Assembly: GCF_003860525.1 (NCBI RefSeq)
Contig: NZ_CP034161.1
Span: 1,612,001 to 1,676,000, forward strand
Direction of reading: 5' to 3'
DNA from: Epilithonimonas vandammei
GTDB taxonomy: Bacteria; Bacteroidota; Bacteroidia; Flavobacteriales; Weeksellaceae
DNA: 64,000 nucleotides
Shown here: piece after piece, positions 32,399-41,586 of the stretch
Numbering within the stretch: position 1 is the stretch's first letter
How the letters are laid out: each line of letters starts with the position of its first letter
The notes under the pieces: generated by a model
What the model saw: only the letters and a program-made list of their open reading frames with translations
What the model was told of the DNA's origin: nothing
The model's database searches: none
Position numbers and translations under genes: made by a program

Positions 32399-34951
32399 AT
32401 GGCATTTCTACACGAAATATTCAACAATCCGTTTGCACGTAAAGCTTTAGCGCAAGTTTCTTTACCCAACGGAATTACAGATAACTTGAAATTTGGCATT
32501 CGACCTTATCAGGAAGAGGCTTTCAAACGATATTTATATACTGAGCAAGAAGATTTTGACGAAAAGCCAAACAAACCTCTTCACTTGCTTTACAATATGG
32601 CAACAGGAAGCGGAAAAACCTTGGTAATGGCAGGTTTGATGTTGCATTTATATGAAAAAGGCTACCGCAATTTTCTGTTTTTTGTGAACAGCAACAATAT
32701 CATTCAAAAAACGAAAGACAATTTTCTCAATCCGCAAACTTCTAAATATTTGTTTAATGATAAAGTCGTCATCAACGGAAAAGAGGTTTTGCTAAAACAG
32801 ATTGATAATTTTGACGAAGCCGATAATGAAAATATCAACATCAAATTTACAACGATTCAGCAGTTGCATATTGATTTGAATAATACCAAAGAAAACAGCG
32901 TCACGTACGAAGATTTTGTAGATAAAAAATTGGTGTTGATTGCAGATGAAGCGCACCACCTGAACAGCGGAACAAAAAGCGGAAACCTTTTCGGAAGTTG
33001 GGAAGAAACGGTTTTGCAAATTCTTCATCAAAATTTTGACAATATTCTTTTGGAATTTACGGCAACTTTGGATTACGAAAGCAGGGAAATCGTAAACAAG
33101 TATAAAGACAAAGTGATTTATAAGTACGATCTTTCACAATTTCGAACAGATAAATTTTCCAAAGAAATCAATCTTGTTCGTTCGCTTTATGATGAGAAAG
33201 AACGAATTATTCAGGCTTTGATTTTGAATTTGTACCGTCAGGAATTGGCAACGATTAACAATGTTAATTTAAAACCGGTTATACTTTTCAAAGCAAAGAA
33301 AACCATCAAAGAATCTGAACAAAACAAAGAAAATTTCCACAAATTGATTGATGAATTTTCTGAAACGATGGTGGAGAAAATCAAAAAAACTTCTACCGTC
33401 CCAATTGTTCAGAAGGCTTTTCAGTTTTTTTTAGCCAAAAATATTTCATTTAATGAAATTGCAAAACGTATTCATAATAATTTCCGTGAAGAGAATTGTT
33501 TAAGTGCCAACAATGATTCCGAAGCAGAAAAAAATCAGATTTTACTCAACACTTTGGAAGATGAAAACAATCCAATTCGTGCCGTATTTGCCGTTCAAAA
33601 ATTGAATGAAGGTTGGGATGTTTTGAATCTTTTTGATATTGTAAGATTGTACGAAGACCGTGACGGAAAAGACGGAAAACCTGGTAAAACAACACTTTCA
33701 GAAGCACAATTGATTGGTCGTGGTGCAAGATATTATCCGTTTGCATTAGAAGAAGGCGAAGATAAATTTGTCCGCAAATATGATGATGACATTGCAAACG
33801 ATTTGAAAATTCTGGAAGAACTGTATTACCACACCAAAGAAGACAGCCGCTATGTTTCGGAACTTAAAAAAGCGTTGGTAGAAACAGGTATTTATGAAGA
33901 TGATGAAAATCTTGTTACCAAACAATTGACGTTAAAATTTGATTTTAAAGAATCAAAATTATATAAAAATGGTTATGTGTTTTCCAATAAAAAATTACCT
34001 AAAAATTTTAATAATGTTAAATCTTTCACGGATTTAGGAGTTACAAAAACCAATTACCGTCATCAACTTTCTTCAGGTGGAGGAAGAGTTTCCAGTGTAT
34101 TTTTTGAATTGGAAAGTCCGGTTTCATTTGATGAAGTTATAAAATCGAAAGATGTAAAACTTAAAGATATTCAAAAACATATAATTCATTATGCTTTAAG
34201 CCAAAATCCTTTTTATTATTTTGACAATCTCTCGCGGTATTTTCCGAACATCAAATCTCTTTCAGATTTTATTGAAGATGAAAATTATTTGGGGAATTTG
34301 GAAATAACGTTCCTTGGAAATTATAACCGACTTCAGGAAATTTCGCATTTCGATTATCTTCAGGCGTTGAATGGTTTGCTACAAAACATCGAAGCAGATA
34401 TTAAAAATAATTCTACGGAATATGAAGGTTCAGATTATTTTGCAGAACCAATCAGTAAGGTTTTCAGAGATAAGGAAATTCGGGTAAACAAATATAGCCC
34501 AAGAGCTGACGGGCAAGAGGATTTAGTAAAAGAAGAATCTTGGTTTGCATACAACGCCAACTACGGAACCAGTGAAGAGAAGAAATTTGTAGAATTATTT
34601 GCCAGACGCTTTGAAAGTTTCAGTCAAAAATTCGATAATATTCATTTAATTCGGAACGAAAGAGAAATTAAAGTTTTTGATAAATATGGTCGTGCTTTTG
34701 AACCAGATTTTTTACTCTTTTGCAGTGAGAAAACTAATCAGCAATTAACTTTTCAGGTTTTCATAGAACCAAAAGGAGCTCATTTAATAGGCTACGACAA
34801 ATGGAAAGAAGATTTTTTAAAAGAAATAGGAAACGAACAGAAGTCAATTAAAATTCATACAGATACCTATAAAATCACAGCAGTTCCTTTCTATAATTAT
34901 GGTAATGAAAATGAGTTTAAGAAGGTTTTAGAAAATACATTTGAAAATTAA
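32399..34951 (+). CDS. Type III restriction enzyme (Res), ATP-dependent helicase/endonuclease
   Basis: The 850-residue subunit translocates or switches on DNA using ATP and cuts after meeting a second unmethylated site. The helicase core shows the Walker A loop ATGSGKT (about residue 69), DEAHH for motif II (near 181), TATLDY for motif III and a C-terminal motif VI-like LIGRGARYYPF. The endonuclease domain is at the end: FEPDFLLF and VFIEPKG give the PD...E-x-K site near residues 765-790. Length is a little under the usual 900-1000. It pairs with mod as an apparently intact system. Confidence 0.93.
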   Translation: MAFLHEIFNNPFARKALAQVSLPNGITDNLKFGIRPYQEEAFKRYLYTEQEDFDEKPNKPLHLLYNMATGSGKTLVMAGLMLHLYEKGYRNFLFFVNSNNIIQKTKDNFLNPQTSKYLFNDKVVINGKEVLLKQIDNFDEADNENINIKFTTIQQLHIDLNNTKENSVTYEDFVDKKLVLIADEAHHLNSGTKSGNLFGSWEETVLQILHQNFDNILLEFTATLDYESREIVNKYKDKVIYKYDLSQFRTDKFSKEINLVRSLYDEKERIIQALILNLYRQELATINNVNLKPVILFKAKKTIKESEQNKENFHKLIDEFSETMVEKIKKTSTVPIVQKAFQFFLAKNISFNEIAKRIHNNFREENCLSANNDSEAEKNQILLNTLEDENNPIRAVFAVQKLNEGWDVLNLFDIVRLYEDRDGKDGKPGKTTLSEAQLIGRGARYYPFALEEGEDKFVRKYDDDIANDLKILEELYYHTKEDSRYVSELKKALVETGIYEDDENLVTKQLTLKFDFKESKLYKNGYVFSNKKLPKNFNNVKSFTDLGVTKTNYRHQLSSGGGRVSSVFFELESPVSFDEVIKSKDVKLKDIQKHIIHYALSQNPFYYFDNLSRYFPNIKSLSDFIEDENYLGNLEITFLGNYNRLQEISHFDYLQALNGLLQNIEADIKNNSTEYEGSDYFAEPISKVFRDKEIRVNKYSPRADGQEDLVKEESWFAYNANYGTSEEKKFVELFARRFESFSQKFDNIHLIRNEREIKVFDKYGRAFEPDFLLFCSEKTNQQLTFQVFIEPKGAHLIGYDKWKEDFLKEIGNEQKSIKIHTDTYKITAVPFYNYGNENEFKKVLENTFEN

Positions 34952-34982
34952 ATTTATATCATCTTTTTTCAAATATTTTGCT

Positions 34983-34990
34983 TAATTTTG
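34983..34990 (+). promoter_or_regulatory. -7 box (TAATTTTG) of rpsA
   Basis: Matches TAnnTTTG and is followed by CACC as at rpsO. It lies 123 bases before the rpsA ATG, giving a long leader; no leader structure is recognised. Confidence 0.6.
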
Positions 34991-35112
34991 CACCACTTTT
35001 GTGAACGCACTTTGGGCGAAGTAAAACATTAAAAATTAACATCTTCCGTATTTTTCAGGAGTCACAGTAAAGCCAAAGTCTGAATAAATAGGAATACAAA
35101 TTTTTTTAGAAA

Positions 35113-36912
35113 ATGTCAAAAGAGACAAATTCAGCAGAGGTTCTTTTGAACCAAAACGTAGCACCAGAACAATTTGATTGGGAATCTTTCGAATCAGGAC
35201 TTAACGCAGAAGACAGAAGCGAGAAGAAAGAGCTCGAAGAGATCTATAACGGTTCTCTTAACGATCTTACTGACAATGATGTCATCACTGGTAAAGTGGT
35301 AAGATTAACTGATAAAGAAGCGATTGTTGATATCAACTTCAAATCTGAAGGTGTTATTTCTCTTAACGAATTCCGTTACAACCAAGGCCTTAAAGTAGGT
35401 GATGTGGTAGAAGTAATGGTTGATAAGAGAGAAGATAAATCAGGACAGTTACAGTTATCTCACAAAAAAGCTAGAACGCTTAAAGCTTGGGATAAAGTAA
35501 ATGAGCTTCACGAAACAGGAGAAATCGTAAACGGTTTTGTGAAATCTAGAACTAAAGGAGGTATGATCGTAGACGTACACGGAATCGAAGCATTCTTACC
35601 AGGTTCTCAAATTGACGTTAAGCCAATTAAAGATTACGATCAGTTCGTAGGTAAAACTATGGAGTTCAAAGTTGTGAAAATCAACCCTGAGTTCAAAAAC
35701 GTAGTTGTATCTCACAAAGCATTGATCGAAGCAGATATCGAAGGTCAGAAAAAAGAAATCATCGCTCAGTTAGAGAAAGGTCAAGTTCTTGAAGGTACTG
35801 TTAAGAATATTACTTCTTACGGTGTATTCATCGACCTTGGAGGTGTAGATGGATTAATCCACATCACGGATCTTTCTTGGTCTAGAGTGAACCACCCATC
35901 TGAAATCCTTGAGGACGGACAAACTGTAAAAGTTGTTATCCTTGATTTTGATGATGAGAAAACAAGAATCCAATTGGGTATGAAGCAATTAGAAGCTCAC
36001 CCTTGGGATGCGCTTTCTGCTGACTTGAAAGTAGGTGACAAAGTAAAAGGAAAAGTAGTAGTTCTTGCTGACTATGGTGCATTCGTAGAAATCGCTCCAG
36101 GTGTGGAAGGATTGATCCACGTTTCTGAAATGTCTTGGTCTACTCACTTGAGAAGTGCTGGAGATTTTGTGAAGGTTGGTGATGAAGTAGAAGCAGAAGT
36201 ATTGACTTTGGATAGAGAAGACAGAAAAATCTCTCTAGGTATCAAGCAATTGAACAAAGATCCTTGGGAAAATATCGAAGCTAAGTATCCTGTTGGATCT
36301 AAGCACGTTGGAACTGTAAGAAACTTCACAAACTTTGGAGTTTTCGTAGAATTGGAAGAAGGTATCGACGGTTTGATCTACATCTCTGATCTTTCTTGGA
36401 CTAAGAAAATCAAACATCCATCAGAATTCTGTAACGTTGGAGATAAACTGGATGTTGTTGTATTGGAACTTGATACTCAAGCTAGAAGATTATCTCTAGG
36501 TCACAAGCAATTGACAGAAAATCCTTGGGATAAATTCGAAACTAAATATGCTGAAGGAACTGTACATACAGGAACTGCAGTAGAGGTACACGATAAAGGT
36601 GCTTCTGTACAATTTGAAGATGCTGAAGTTGAAGCATTCTGCCCATCAAGATTATTAGAGAAGGAAGACGGATCTAAAATCAAGAAAGGAGAAGTTGCTG
36701 AGTTCAAAGTAATCGAGTTCAATAAAGAATTCAAAAGAGTAGTAGTATCTCATACAGGTATCTTCAGAGATGAGGAGAAAAAGAATGTAAGAGATAACTC
36801 TAACAGATCAGGAAATGTTTCTTCTTCTTCTTCAAACAACGAAGAAAGATCTACTCTTGGTGATATCGATGCACTAGCAGAACTGAAAAAGAAAATGGAA
36901 GGCGGGAAATAA
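35113..36912 (+). CDS. rpsA: 30S ribosomal protein S1
   Basis: The 599-residue protein contains about six S1 OB-fold repeats. Well-preserved ones read GTVKNITSYGVFIDLGGVDG, KVVVLADYGAFVEIAPGVEG and GTVRNFTNFGVFVELEEGID, each followed by an LIHITDLSW or LIYISDLSW type strand. S1 binds mRNA and helps initiation on the small subunit. In Bacteroidetes 16S rRNA anti-Shine-Dalgarno use is weak, which makes S1 important. The C-terminus is a Ser/Asn-rich tail ending LAELKKKMEGGK. Codon use is that of a highly expressed gene. It is monocistronic with its own terminator. Confidence 0.97.
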   Translation: MSKETNSAEVLLNQNVAPEQFDWESFESGLNAEDRSEKKELEEIYNGSLNDLTDNDVITGKVVRLTDKEAIVDINFKSEGVISLNEFRYNQGLKVGDVVEVMVDKREDKSGQLQLSHKKARTLKAWDKVNELHETGEIVNGFVKSRTKGGMIVDVHGIEAFLPGSQIDVKPIKDYDQFVGKTMEFKVVKINPEFKNVVVSHKALIEADIEGQKKEIIAQLEKGQVLEGTVKNITSYGVFIDLGGVDGLIHITDLSWSRVNHPSEILEDGQTVKVVILDFDDEKTRIQLGMKQLEAHPWDALSADLKVGDKVKGKVVVLADYGAFVEIAPGVEGLIHVSEMSWSTHLRSAGDFVKVGDEVEAEVLTLDREDRKISLGIKQLNKDPWENIEAKYPVGSKHVGTVRNFTNFGVFVELEEGIDGLIYISDLSWTKKIKHPSEFCNVGDKLDVVVLELDTQARRLSLGHKQLTENPWDKFETKYAEGTVHTGTAVEVHDKGASVQFEDAEVEAFCPSRLLEKEDGSKIKKGEVAEFKVIEFNKEFKRVVVSHTGIFRDEEKKNVRDNSNRSGNVSSSSSNNEERSTLGDIDALAELKKKMEGGK

Positions 36913-36935
36913 TCTCCTATTCCATTCCTTAATTT

Positions 36936-36962
36936 AAAGCCACCTTAGAAGGTGGCTTTTCA
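36936..36962 (+). terminator. rpsA terminator
   Basis: AAAGCCACCTT / AAGGTGGCTTT stem followed by T residues, 24 bases after the rpsA stop. The following 250 bases to 37212 are extremely AT-rich; the only recognisable element is a TAAATTTG box at 37180-37187, a candidate promoter for the next gene. Confidence 0.9.
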
Positions 36963-37212
36963 TTTTAATAATCGGAAATTATATTTAATTATTTTTAGTG
37001 AATAATATTATTTTATACTAATTATTTATCAATATATAAAATAATATTATTGTTAAGTTGATTATTTAATATTTATATATTTAGTAAAAACGTTATATAT
37101 TTAACAAGTAATATTAATTTTTTGTATTGATTAAATATTAATAATAGTTAATGTTGGGTTAATTATAAAATATATTATATAAATTTGAATATTAAATTTT
37201 TAAATAGATGAT

Positions 37213-38073
37213 ATGAACAAAAAATTATTCTTTTCAATATTGCTGTCAGGTGTTTTAGGCGCACAAACTTTCAGCAATACAACGCTAACAGCTATCCCTG
37301 ATAATAGTACTGCAGGTGTAATTTCTACAATTCCTGTAAATTTGGTAAAAACAATTTCCGATCCTTCTAAAGTTACGATTAAAATGGATCTAACGCACAC
37401 TTGGTGTGGAGATGTTACCGTCGGTTTAGTGGTTCCTGGAGGTGCAACAAGTGGAGCTATAGCTCTTATTAAAAGATTAGGTAGCACAACAACTACTGGA
37501 ATAGGATCAAGTGTTAATTTCGCTGCAGGAAATATTTTGGCTTTTAACTCTGCAGCAACTGCTTATGTAGTTCCAGGTACAGGGGGAACCAATAGCAGTG
37601 TTCCAGCAGGAACATATTTGCCTACGGTAAGCTCTACCTTGGCTCCGACAGATTATACGGTTGCAAATTTGACAACACTATTTACAAATCTTTCTGTTAG
37701 TGGAAACTGGTCTCTAAAATTGTTTGATGCTGCTGTTGGTGACACTGGTTCGCTCAATAATTGGCAGGTGGTCTTTGACGAAGGAACTTTTTTGGGTGTA
37801 AATACTTCTATTGTGAGTACGCCGGCTCTTTCTGTTTTAGGAAATCCATTTAAAGAAACGTTGAACTTAAAGCTTAATACATCTGCAAAAGATGTTAGGT
37901 TTGATATCTATTCTATGGAGGGTAAAAAAGTATATTCTTACCAGCAGTCGGCTTCTAAAAATGCGTCTGGAGATTTGAAGATTCCAACAGAAAGTTGGAG
38001 CTCGGGAGTCTATATTTTGTCATCTGTTGTAAATGGAGAAAAGATGATGACTATTAAGCTTATCAAAAAATAA
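37213..38073 (+). CDS. Secreted P-domain protein with type IX sorting signal
   Basis: The 286-residue protein starts with a signal peptide (MNKKLFFSILLSGVLGAQ). Residues 20-195 resemble a proprotein-convertase P (Homo B) domain: IPVNLVKTISDPSKVTIKMD, HTWCGDVTVGLVVPGG and the closing NWSLKLFDAAVGDTGSLNNW are characteristic. No protease domain accompanies it. The last 80 residues (NPFKETLNLKL ... GVYILSSVVNGEKMMTIKLIKK) are a type A type-IX-secretion sorting domain that is removed at the cell surface. It is thus exported by the system to which PorT (elsewhere in this window) belongs. Its binding partner is unknown. Confidence 0.92.
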   Translation: MNKKLFFSILLSGVLGAQTFSNTTLTAIPDNSTAGVISTIPVNLVKTISDPSKVTIKMDLTHTWCGDVTVGLVVPGGATSGAIALIKRLGSTTTTGIGSSVNFAAGNILAFNSAATAYVVPGTGGTNSSVPAGTYLPTVSSTLAPTDYTVANLTTLFTNLSVSGNWSLKLFDAAVGDTGSLNNWQVVFDEGTFLGVNTSIVSTPALSVLGNPFKETLNLKLNTSAKDVRFDIYSMEGKKVYSYQQSASKNASGDLKIPTESWSSGVYILSSVVNGEKMMTIKLIKK

Positions 38074-38096
38074 AATTTCTGAATTAATTATTACAA

Positions 38097-38126
38097 AAAA
38101 CGTCCCGAAATTTCGAGACGTTTTCT
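38097..38126. terminator. Bidirectional terminator
   Basis: AAAACGTC / GACGTTTT outer stem with an inner CGAAA-TTTCG stem and one mismatch, followed by T residues, between convergent genes. Confidence 0.85.
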
Positions 38127-38129
38127 TAT

Positions 38130-38366
38130 TTATTCTGCAGCTTGCTGTGCTTCACTTTTAAGTTCATCAGCTTTATTTTTTAGCTGATCTACTGTCTGAT
38201 TTGCTTTATCTTTGATATCGTTACCGAATTTTGTAAGATTATCTTTAGCATTATTGATGGTATCTTTTACCTTCTGTTGATCTTCCGGAGAAGATTTTTT
38301 GTACTTCCACCAAGCTAAAGCGCCAAGCCCTAATAAAGCTAATAATCCATTTGTCTTATTTCCCAT
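38130..38366 (-). CDS. Small YtxH-like membrane-anchored protein
   Basis: The 78-residue protein has a short N-terminal membrane segment (GLLALLGLGALAWWKYKK) and then a highly charged amphipathic helix (QQKVKDTINNAKDNLTKFG onward) with heptad spacing. This layout resembles the YtxH family of small stress-associated proteins. The function is unknown. It ends at a bidirectional terminator. Confidence 0.75.
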   Translation of the reverse strand: MGNKTNGLLALLGLGALAWWKYKKSSPEDQQKVKDTINNAKDNLTKFGNDIKDKANQTVDQLKNKADELKSEAQQAAE

Positions 38367-38417
38367 GACGTAAAATTTTTTTTTGATTAATATTTTATGG
38401 TAATTTAAAAGAAAAAT

Positions 38418-38621
38418 TTATGCCATGATTTGATTTTTGAGAAAATTTATTTCGTTCCCTTCACAGACGCTTGCTATCCCGATTCCGAAATTGCCTATCC
38501 AGAGGTCGTGTTGTCCACTGCTATCTTTTGGTTCCAAGTTCTTTCCATGGCACAGAAAAAGTTTGCTGTTCCCTTGCTCATGCTCGGCGCGTGTAAGATG
38601 TTCTTGGTGATTTACATCTTT
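38418..38621. other. GC-richer intergenic segment with long open frames on both strands
   Basis: Between the YtxH-like gene and the glycosyltransferase gene lies a segment clearly richer in G and C than its flanks (about 38455-38600). A minus-strand frame is open for 67 codons from 38621 to a stop at 38418, with Trp, Cys and His-rich wording (GQHDLWIGNFGIGIASVCEG), but has no early ATG. The complementary plus frame is also open. A shorter minus-strand ATG frame (MSKGTANFFCAMERTW...) exists in another phase. None is convincing as a gene. It may be a dispersed repeat or a gene remnant. Confidence 0.4.
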
Positions 38622-39967
38622 TTAATGATTTCGGAAAGTTTTTTAGTCAGTTCCTTTCTGCTGAATTCATTGATATCGGCAGCGTTTATAATAGATTTAC
38701 CATCTTTCCAGTCCAGAAATAATCTAAAGATATAATCCTTAATTTTATCTGTCTGAGCGTAATCAAAGTGCGCACCTGCATTAGTTTTGTTGAGAATTGT
38801 TTCGACATCTGCATCTTTGGGACCAAAAGAGATAATTTTTTTTCCCGTTGCAAGATATTCGAAAAGTTTTCCCGGAATAATTCCTTTTGAGCTTTCATGA
38901 GGAAAATTAGTAATTAACAGCAAATCAGATTTATTCATTTCAGTTACGGAATCTTGATGCGAAAGATAACCTAGATTTTTAATATTGGATTTTAAAATAG
39001 AGTTTTCGATTTCGTTCAGGATTTTATCATCCACTCTTCCGACCAATTTTAACTCAAAATTGTCTGCAAAATCAGGATGTTGATTGCATAATTCGATTAG
39101 GGCTTTCCAAAGATTTTCAGGATTTCTCAGTTGTTCCAAAACGCCAACATAACTCATCGTGAAAGTATGCTCAGTAATTGGATTATTTTTTTCTGTGGTT
39201 TGTAAAACTGAAAATTCTCCAGCTTGCGAATTCTGAAATCCTAAAACTTTACTTGGTTCCGAAATGTCAAAACCATTTGTAATACAATATGAATTAGCAC
39301 CATTTTTCCTGAAATTTTCTGCATCTGTATAGCTTGTCGCCAAGGTAATGTCTGCTGTTTCGAAAACTGATTTTTCCAGATTTCTGTGTTTTTTATCCGA
39401 AAATTTGGTCAATTTCAGATGTTTATAATAAGAAATTTCTGTCCAGGGATCCCGAAAATCCGCAATCCATTTGAGCTTTGGTAATTCTTTTTTTAATCCT
39501 AAACCTATCAGGTGAAGGCTGTGAGGTGGTCCTGTAGTTACCAGAACATCAATATCATTTTCCTTCAGATATTTTTTAAGAAATGCTCTGGATGGTTTAA
39601 TCCAGAATTTTCGGGCATCTGGAATGAAAAAATTGCCGCGTATAAAAATCGAAAGTTTGGATAAAAAGGATTGATTATTTCCGACATCAAATTGACCGCC
39701 TTTAAATTTTTTGTTGCTTTTACTGAATTTTTCAGCTAGCTGGTAAGGTTCCCAAATATTCGTTCTAATAATTTTTATATTCTTTGGAACATCATTTTGT
39801 AATGTATGATCTATCAATGGATAACTAGGGTTTTCTGGCGTGTAAATAATTGGTTCCAGACCAAAATCGGGAAGATATTTTGCAAATTTCAGCCAGCGTT
39901 GTACGCCAGGCCCGCCCGCTGGCGGCCAATAATAGGTTACGATTAAAACTTTTTTAGAATTTTCCAT
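38612..39967 (-). CDS. Glycosyltransferase, GT4-like
   Basis: The 451-residue protein starts MENSKKVLIVTYYWPPAGGPGVQRW, the N-terminal Rossmann strand and glycine loop of GT-B family 4/1 transferases. The C-terminal half has NLGYLSHQDSVTEMNKSDLLLI and SKGIIPGKLFEYLATGKKIISFG, where the Glu of the E-x7-E region binds the sugar nucleotide. Such enzymes add sugars to lipid carriers or surface polysaccharides on the cytoplasmic side. No other polysaccharide genes are in the window. The donor and acceptor are unknown. Confidence 0.86.
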   Translation of the reverse strand: MENSKKVLIVTYYWPPAGGPGVQRWLKFAKYLPDFGLEPIIYTPENPSYPLIDHTLQNDVPKNIKIIRTNIWEPYQLAEKFSKSNKKFKGGQFDVGNNQSFLSKLSIFIRGNFFIPDARKFWIKPSRAFLKKYLKENDIDVLVTTGPPHSLHLIGLGLKKELPKLKWIADFRDPWTEISYYKHLKLTKFSDKKHRNLEKSVFETADITLATSYTDAENFRKNGANSYCITNGFDISEPSKVLGFQNSQAGEFSVLQTTEKNNPITEHTFTMSYVGVLEQLRNPENLWKALIELCNQHPDFADNFELKLVGRVDDKILNEIENSILKSNIKNLGYLSHQDSVTEMNKSDLLLITNFPHESSKGIIPGKLFEYLATGKKIISFGPKDADVETILNKTNAGAHFDYAQTDKIKDYIFRLFLDWKDGKSIINAADINEFSRKELTKKLSEIIKKM

Positions 39968-40056
39968 GTCAGAATTTCTGCTTCATCAGAACATTTTGTA
40001 AATTTATCTGTTTTTTTGAAAGTTTTAACAATAAACTTCTCATAATTTCGCTTACT

Positions 40057-40980
40057 ATGATTATCAGAGAAAGATCCAATTGGTTTTTGATGTTGTTTAT
40101 CTGGAGAGGTTCTGTTTTACGAAAGATTATTCTGCAACTTTTAATTATCACAGCATTTTCTGTCGTAGTCCTTTATTTCAAAGGCAATGTCTACGAATAT
40201 AAAGTCCATCTCAACCCGGCTATCTTTACATTACTGGGGCTTTCGTTGGCCATTTTTATGGGGTTTTGCAATTCCGCAAGCTATGAAAGGTTTTGGGAAG
40301 GAAGAAAGCTTTGGGGGGCATTGGTGATCGAATCAAGGTCATTGACCCGCCAAGTCATGACTTTGGTTAATGATGATTCGCACGATTCTGCATTGAAAAA
40401 GCAGCAATTTGTTCGGATGATTGTTGCATTGTGCTGGGCTCTTAATTTTCAGCTAAGGAATAAAGATCCGAAGGATAAATTGAGAAATTTACTATCCGAA
40501 GAGCACTTTAAAAGAATTGAAGATAAAAAATTTTTACCGGTAATTCTTCTAAGTCTGATGGCGGAGTGGATTAATGAACAAAACAGGAACAAGAAGATGG
40601 ATACTATAATCCTGTCTTCTATAGATGCACAGCTTAACAGTATATCACAGATTATAGGGGGATGCGAGAGGATTGCAAGTACACCTTTACCTTTTGCATA
40701 TAGCGTTTTGCTGCACAGGACAGTTTATATGTACTGTTTCTGGCTACCGTTCGGACTGGTAGATGTAGTGGGGTGGATGATGCCTGTGATTGTACTGTTT
40801 GTCAGTTACACATTCATTGCCCTGGATGCAATTATTCAGCAGATTCAGGATCCATTCGGCGAGGAGGAAAATGATCTTGCGCTTAATAATCTATGTGATA
40901 CCATTCAGTTTTCTGTCTATGAGTTGGCTGATATCGCTCAACCTGATTTCAAGACCTCCAACCATTATTTTATTGACTGA
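40057..40980 (+). CDS. Bestrophin-family (RFP-TM) anion channel-like protein
   Basis: The 307-residue protein has four membrane regions and the bacterial bestrophin signatures: the N-terminal WFLMLFIWRGSVLRKII, the pore-region FTLLGLSLAIFMGFCNSASYERFWEGRKLWGALV and the DPFGEEENDLALNNLC segment near the end. Bacterial bestrophins form pentameric channels, of which the best studied conducts cations. The gene ends by overlapping the ATG of the pentapeptide-repeat gene by one base, so the two are coupled. Confidence 0.9.
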   Translation: MIIRERSNWFLMLFIWRGSVLRKIILQLLIITAFSVVVLYFKGNVYEYKVHLNPAIFTLLGLSLAIFMGFCNSASYERFWEGRKLWGALVIESRSLTRQVMTLVNDDSHDSALKKQQFVRMIVALCWALNFQLRNKDPKDKLRNLLSEEHFKRIEDKKFLPVILLSLMAEWINEQNRNKKMDTIILSSIDAQLNSISQIIGGCERIASTPLPFAYSVLLHRTVYMYCFWLPFGLVDVVGWMMPVIVLFVSYTFIALDAIIQQIQDPFGEEENDLALNNLCDTIQFSVYELADIAQPDFKTSNHYFID

Positions 40981-41534
40981 TGGATTTTTTCTCAGAGCAA
41001 AAATTCGGAAAGCCGGATAAGATATCCAAAGGTGATTACAGCAATTGTGAATTTTTTCAGTGTGATTTTGCAAATACTGATCTGTCCAATTACAGATTTT
41101 CCGATTGTGAGTTCAAAGACTGCGATTTCAGCAATGCTAAAATTCCCGATGTCGTGTTTCGGGATGTTATTTTCCAAAATTGTAAAATGATCGGGCTCAA
41201 TTTTGAAGAGATTAATCAGTTCAATATTTCATTCCGTTTTGAAAATTGTATGCTGAATCATTCCTCCTTTTACGGAACAGATATCAGGAAAACAATTTTT
41301 AAAAATTGTCGTCTGGAAGAAGTGGATTTTACTGAAAGCAATCTGTTAAATGTCGTTTTCGATCATTCGGATTTGCGTCATTCTGTTTTTGAACAGACTA
41401 ATCTGGAACTAACTGATTTCAGGACGGCGCTTCATTTTTCCGTTAATCCCAATCAGAATCATTTAAAGAAAACCAAATTCTCTAAACATAATCTGGAAGG
41501 TTTGCTGACGACTTTTAATATTAAAATAGAATAA
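40980..41534 (+). CDS. Pentapeptide repeat protein
   Basis: The 184-residue protein is built almost wholly of five-residue repeats A(D/N)LxF type, such as CDFANTDLSNYRFSDCEFKD and later CRLEEVDFTESNLLNVVF. They fold into a right-handed square beta-helix. Qnr and MfpA proteins of this fold mimic DNA and protect gyrase. At 184 residues, with a similar break between two repeat blocks, this protein resembles the Qnr-like size, but no function can be claimed. It is translationally coupled to the bestrophin gene. Confidence 0.9.
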   Translation: MDFFSEQKFGKPDKISKGDYSNCEFFQCDFANTDLSNYRFSDCEFKDCDFSNAKIPDVVFRDVIFQNCKMIGLNFEEINQFNISFRFENCMLNHSSFYGTDIRKTIFKNCRLEEVDFTESNLLNVVFDHSDLRHSVFEQTNLELTDFRTALHFSVNPNQNHLKKTKFSKHNLEGLLTTFNIKIE

Positions 41535-41537
41535 AAA

Positions 41538-41562
41538 AAACTGCTCCTTTTGAGAGCAGTTT
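41538..41562. terminator. Terminator between pentapeptide gene and TonB receptor gene
   Basis: AAACTGCTC / GAGCAGTTT stem with a seven-base loop, flanked by A and T runs, between convergent genes. Confidence 0.85.
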
Positions 41563-41586
41563 CAGTAATTATTAAGTAGTTAGTGA

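Noticed and set aside
29847..35112. Mobile island with integrase, att sites or transposase around the RM operon
   Set aside because: No recombinase, direct repeat border or tRNA is present; only the RM genes and the hairpin element lie between the helicase and rpsA.
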